NCBI RefSeq assembly: GCF_016100975.1
Contig: NZ_JACFRN010000002.1
Location: 312,966 to 376,965, forward strand
Direction of reading: 5' to 3'
Length of the DNA: 64,000 bases
DNA from: Lactobacillus sp. W8174
GTDB lineage: Bacteria; Bacillota; Bacilli; Lactobacillales; Lactobacillaceae
How positions within the stretch are numbered: position 1 is the first letter of the stretch; each line of letters starts with the position of its first letter. The notes beneath the pieces were generated by a model. That model was not told where the DNA came from, made no database searches, and worked only from the letters and a program-made list of their open reading frames with translations. The position numbers and the translations under genes are program-made. Shown in pieces: positions 62,990 to 64,000 of this stretch.

Positions 62990-63780
62990 AGTTTTCTGAA
63001 ACTAGCTCAAAATGAGCTAAAAAACTTCATATTAGACTTCATATTTTTAAGCAGACGTGCAAGTGGGCTAATCTTAGATATTTAGCTAATAGAATAGTTT
63101 CATAGTAAAAGGCGTTGATACATCGGTAATTTAGAGGGATGATAAGTCCTTTGAAAGTTGTTCAGAAAATCAAAAAAGAGTTTTAATTGGAGTCTATATA
63201 CTTGATAAACTCAATCGTGATATAAGTGGAGAATATTGGTTATAAACAATTATGCTATTACTATTTAAAGCACACAGCGATTGATGAGTTTATTGGCAAT
63301 TTTACTAGAGCTCAAAAAAGTATGAATCTTAACCCTTCATTTAAGTTACTAAAATAATCTGCAATACTATTCTGTGTACTACAACTTTTTTTAAGCCTTT
63401 ACTTTAGACTAAATTTGCTTTAAGGAAAAACGTTTTGGTTTTTTAAGGTTTTCATTTTCAACAGAACATTCCCCCAATAGCTGAAACGGGTTTTTGCTGC
63501 ATTGCTACTCCTAATTGAACTCATCACAAAACTTTTGTTGTTTTACATTCAGTTTATGTTTCATATCATTTCATTATCTATCGATTTTTGTGCATAAAAA
63601 TAGCCGAGTTATTAACTCGACTATATTATTTAAGTGGCTCTATAATTTATCCTGTTGATGACTTATCCATGTGGTAAGCTGTTAATAGGTTTTTTATTGC
63701 ATAAAAAAGGAGGACATCTTCCTCTTGCTTCTTGTAATAAAATATTAACTTCACCCAATATTTTATAGAAGGTTTGAATT
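62990..63780. other. Non-coding, remnant-like region downstream of tRNA-Pro
   Basis: About 790 bases without a convincing gene. It holds a hairpin TAGCTCA-AAA-TGAGCTA (63003-63019) and a 10-base tandem repeat ACTTCATATT at 63024-63033 and 63036-63045. A 43-codon open stretch from a GTG at 63226 to a stop at 63357 (with IDEFIGNFTRAQKSMNLNP) has no ribosome site and may be a gene relic. A hairpin around CGAGTTATTAACTCG lies near 63604-63620. Position behind a tRNA and before an IS suggests the edge of a decayed integrated element. Confidence 0.4.
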
Positions 63781-63788
63781 ATGTCCTC
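63710..63788 (+). promoter_or_regulatory. Hairpin that can hide the transposase start codon
   Basis: GAGGACAT (63710-63717) is complementary to ATGTCCTC (63781-63788), the first codons of the ISL3-type transposase. Between them ATAAAATATT (63737-63746) and AATATTTTAT (63757-63766) form a perfect inner stem. In a transcript entering from upstream, the start codon could be sequestered, a protection known for other IS elements. Confidence 0.4.
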
Positions 63789-64000
63789 TTTTAATAATTA
63801 TATTAAATTTGCTCTTGATATTAAAGATCAAAACATTGTTTTTGAAGATTATTTCTGCCGTTTGGCTAACGGCTATAAGCAGAAGGTTTACCAAGCTGTC
63901 TTATTGCAGCCCAGTTGTCCCTTTTGTGGCTCACAGGATGCGGACACAATGGCCGTTTGAAAACCGAAATCCGCTATCCTGCTGCCAATGCCGGTCAGCC
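63781..64000 (+). pseudogene. ISL3-family transposase, 5' end, frameshifted and cut by window edge
   Basis: The ATG at 63781 opens a frame reading MSSFNNYIKFALDIKDQNIV and then a zinc-finger-like CPFCGSQD near residue 47. A stop TGA follows at about 63957. In another frame the expected continuation CGHNGRLKTEIRYPAANAGQ is present, so one base appears lost near 63938-63942. The rest lies beyond the window. If no recoding occurs, the copy is inactive. Confidence 0.75.

Overview
The window is a low-GC, gene-dense chromosomal segment of a Lactobacillus (sensu stricto). Supporting signs are the gene order divIC-S1 protein-tilS-ftsH-hslO-dusB-lysS, a C69 dipeptidase A, an L-2-hydroxyisocaproate-type dehydrogenase, acetolactate decarboxylase, ISL3- and IS150-type transposases, and the many mannose-family PTS genes. 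Such PTS-rich, AT-rich genomes are typical of gut or insect-gut lactobacilli; the species is an inference I cannot confirm.

Left third (1-13.1 kb): a carbohydrate island with three mannose-family PTS permease sets. One set (IIB-IIC-IID, leftward, cut by the window edge) diverges from an operon that encodes a SIS enzyme, IIA, IIB, IIC, IID, a second SIS enzyme and a PfkB kinase. The SIS enzymes and kinase resemble FrlB/FraB deglycases and FrlD fructoselysine kinase, so uptake and deglycation of Amadori compounds (fructoselysine-like sugars-amino acids) is the best reading. A shared divergent promoter region carries two copies of a TTACC-N3-GGTAA palindrome. An intact IS3-family element sits precisely inside the loop of the operon's terminator. 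Next comes another set (IIB-IIC-IID, GlmS-like SIS enzyme, GntR/UTRA regulator) with no IIA of its own; the only IIA of this family in the window is the one at 2971.

13.2-29.3 kb: dipeptidase PepD; a decayed XRE/membrane-protein/phosphotransferase patch; the guanine-riboswitch-controlled xpt-pbuX operon; guaA; an ImmA-type metallopeptidase plus PIN-domain pair; acetolactate decarboxylase; a heterodimeric ABC exporter; and an ABC-2 transporter linked to a LytTR regulator and DUF3021 membrane protein.

29.4-41.3 kb: an APC permease; a LicT-type antiterminated beta-glucoside operon (licT, EIIBC, GH3 enzyme, EIIA) with promoter, cre-like site and RAT/terminator; ribokinase; 2-hydroxyacid dehydrogenase; a candidate rod-shaped small RNA with its own promoter and terminator; a polar amino acid ABC importer; and ribosomal protein L31 type B.

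41.4-62.5 kb: housekeeping genes murF, cshA, acpS, alr, a CBS-ACT protein, pth, mfd, rqcP, divIC, an S1 protein, tilS, ftsH, hslO, dusB and lysS, interrupted by one ABC exporter and a histidine phosphatase. No hypoxanthine phosphoribosyltransferase lies between tilS and ftsH, where it is usual. The right end has tRNA-Gly(GCC), tRNA-Pro(CGG), about 0.8 kb of non-coding, remnant-like DNA and the start of a frameshifted ISL3-family transposase.
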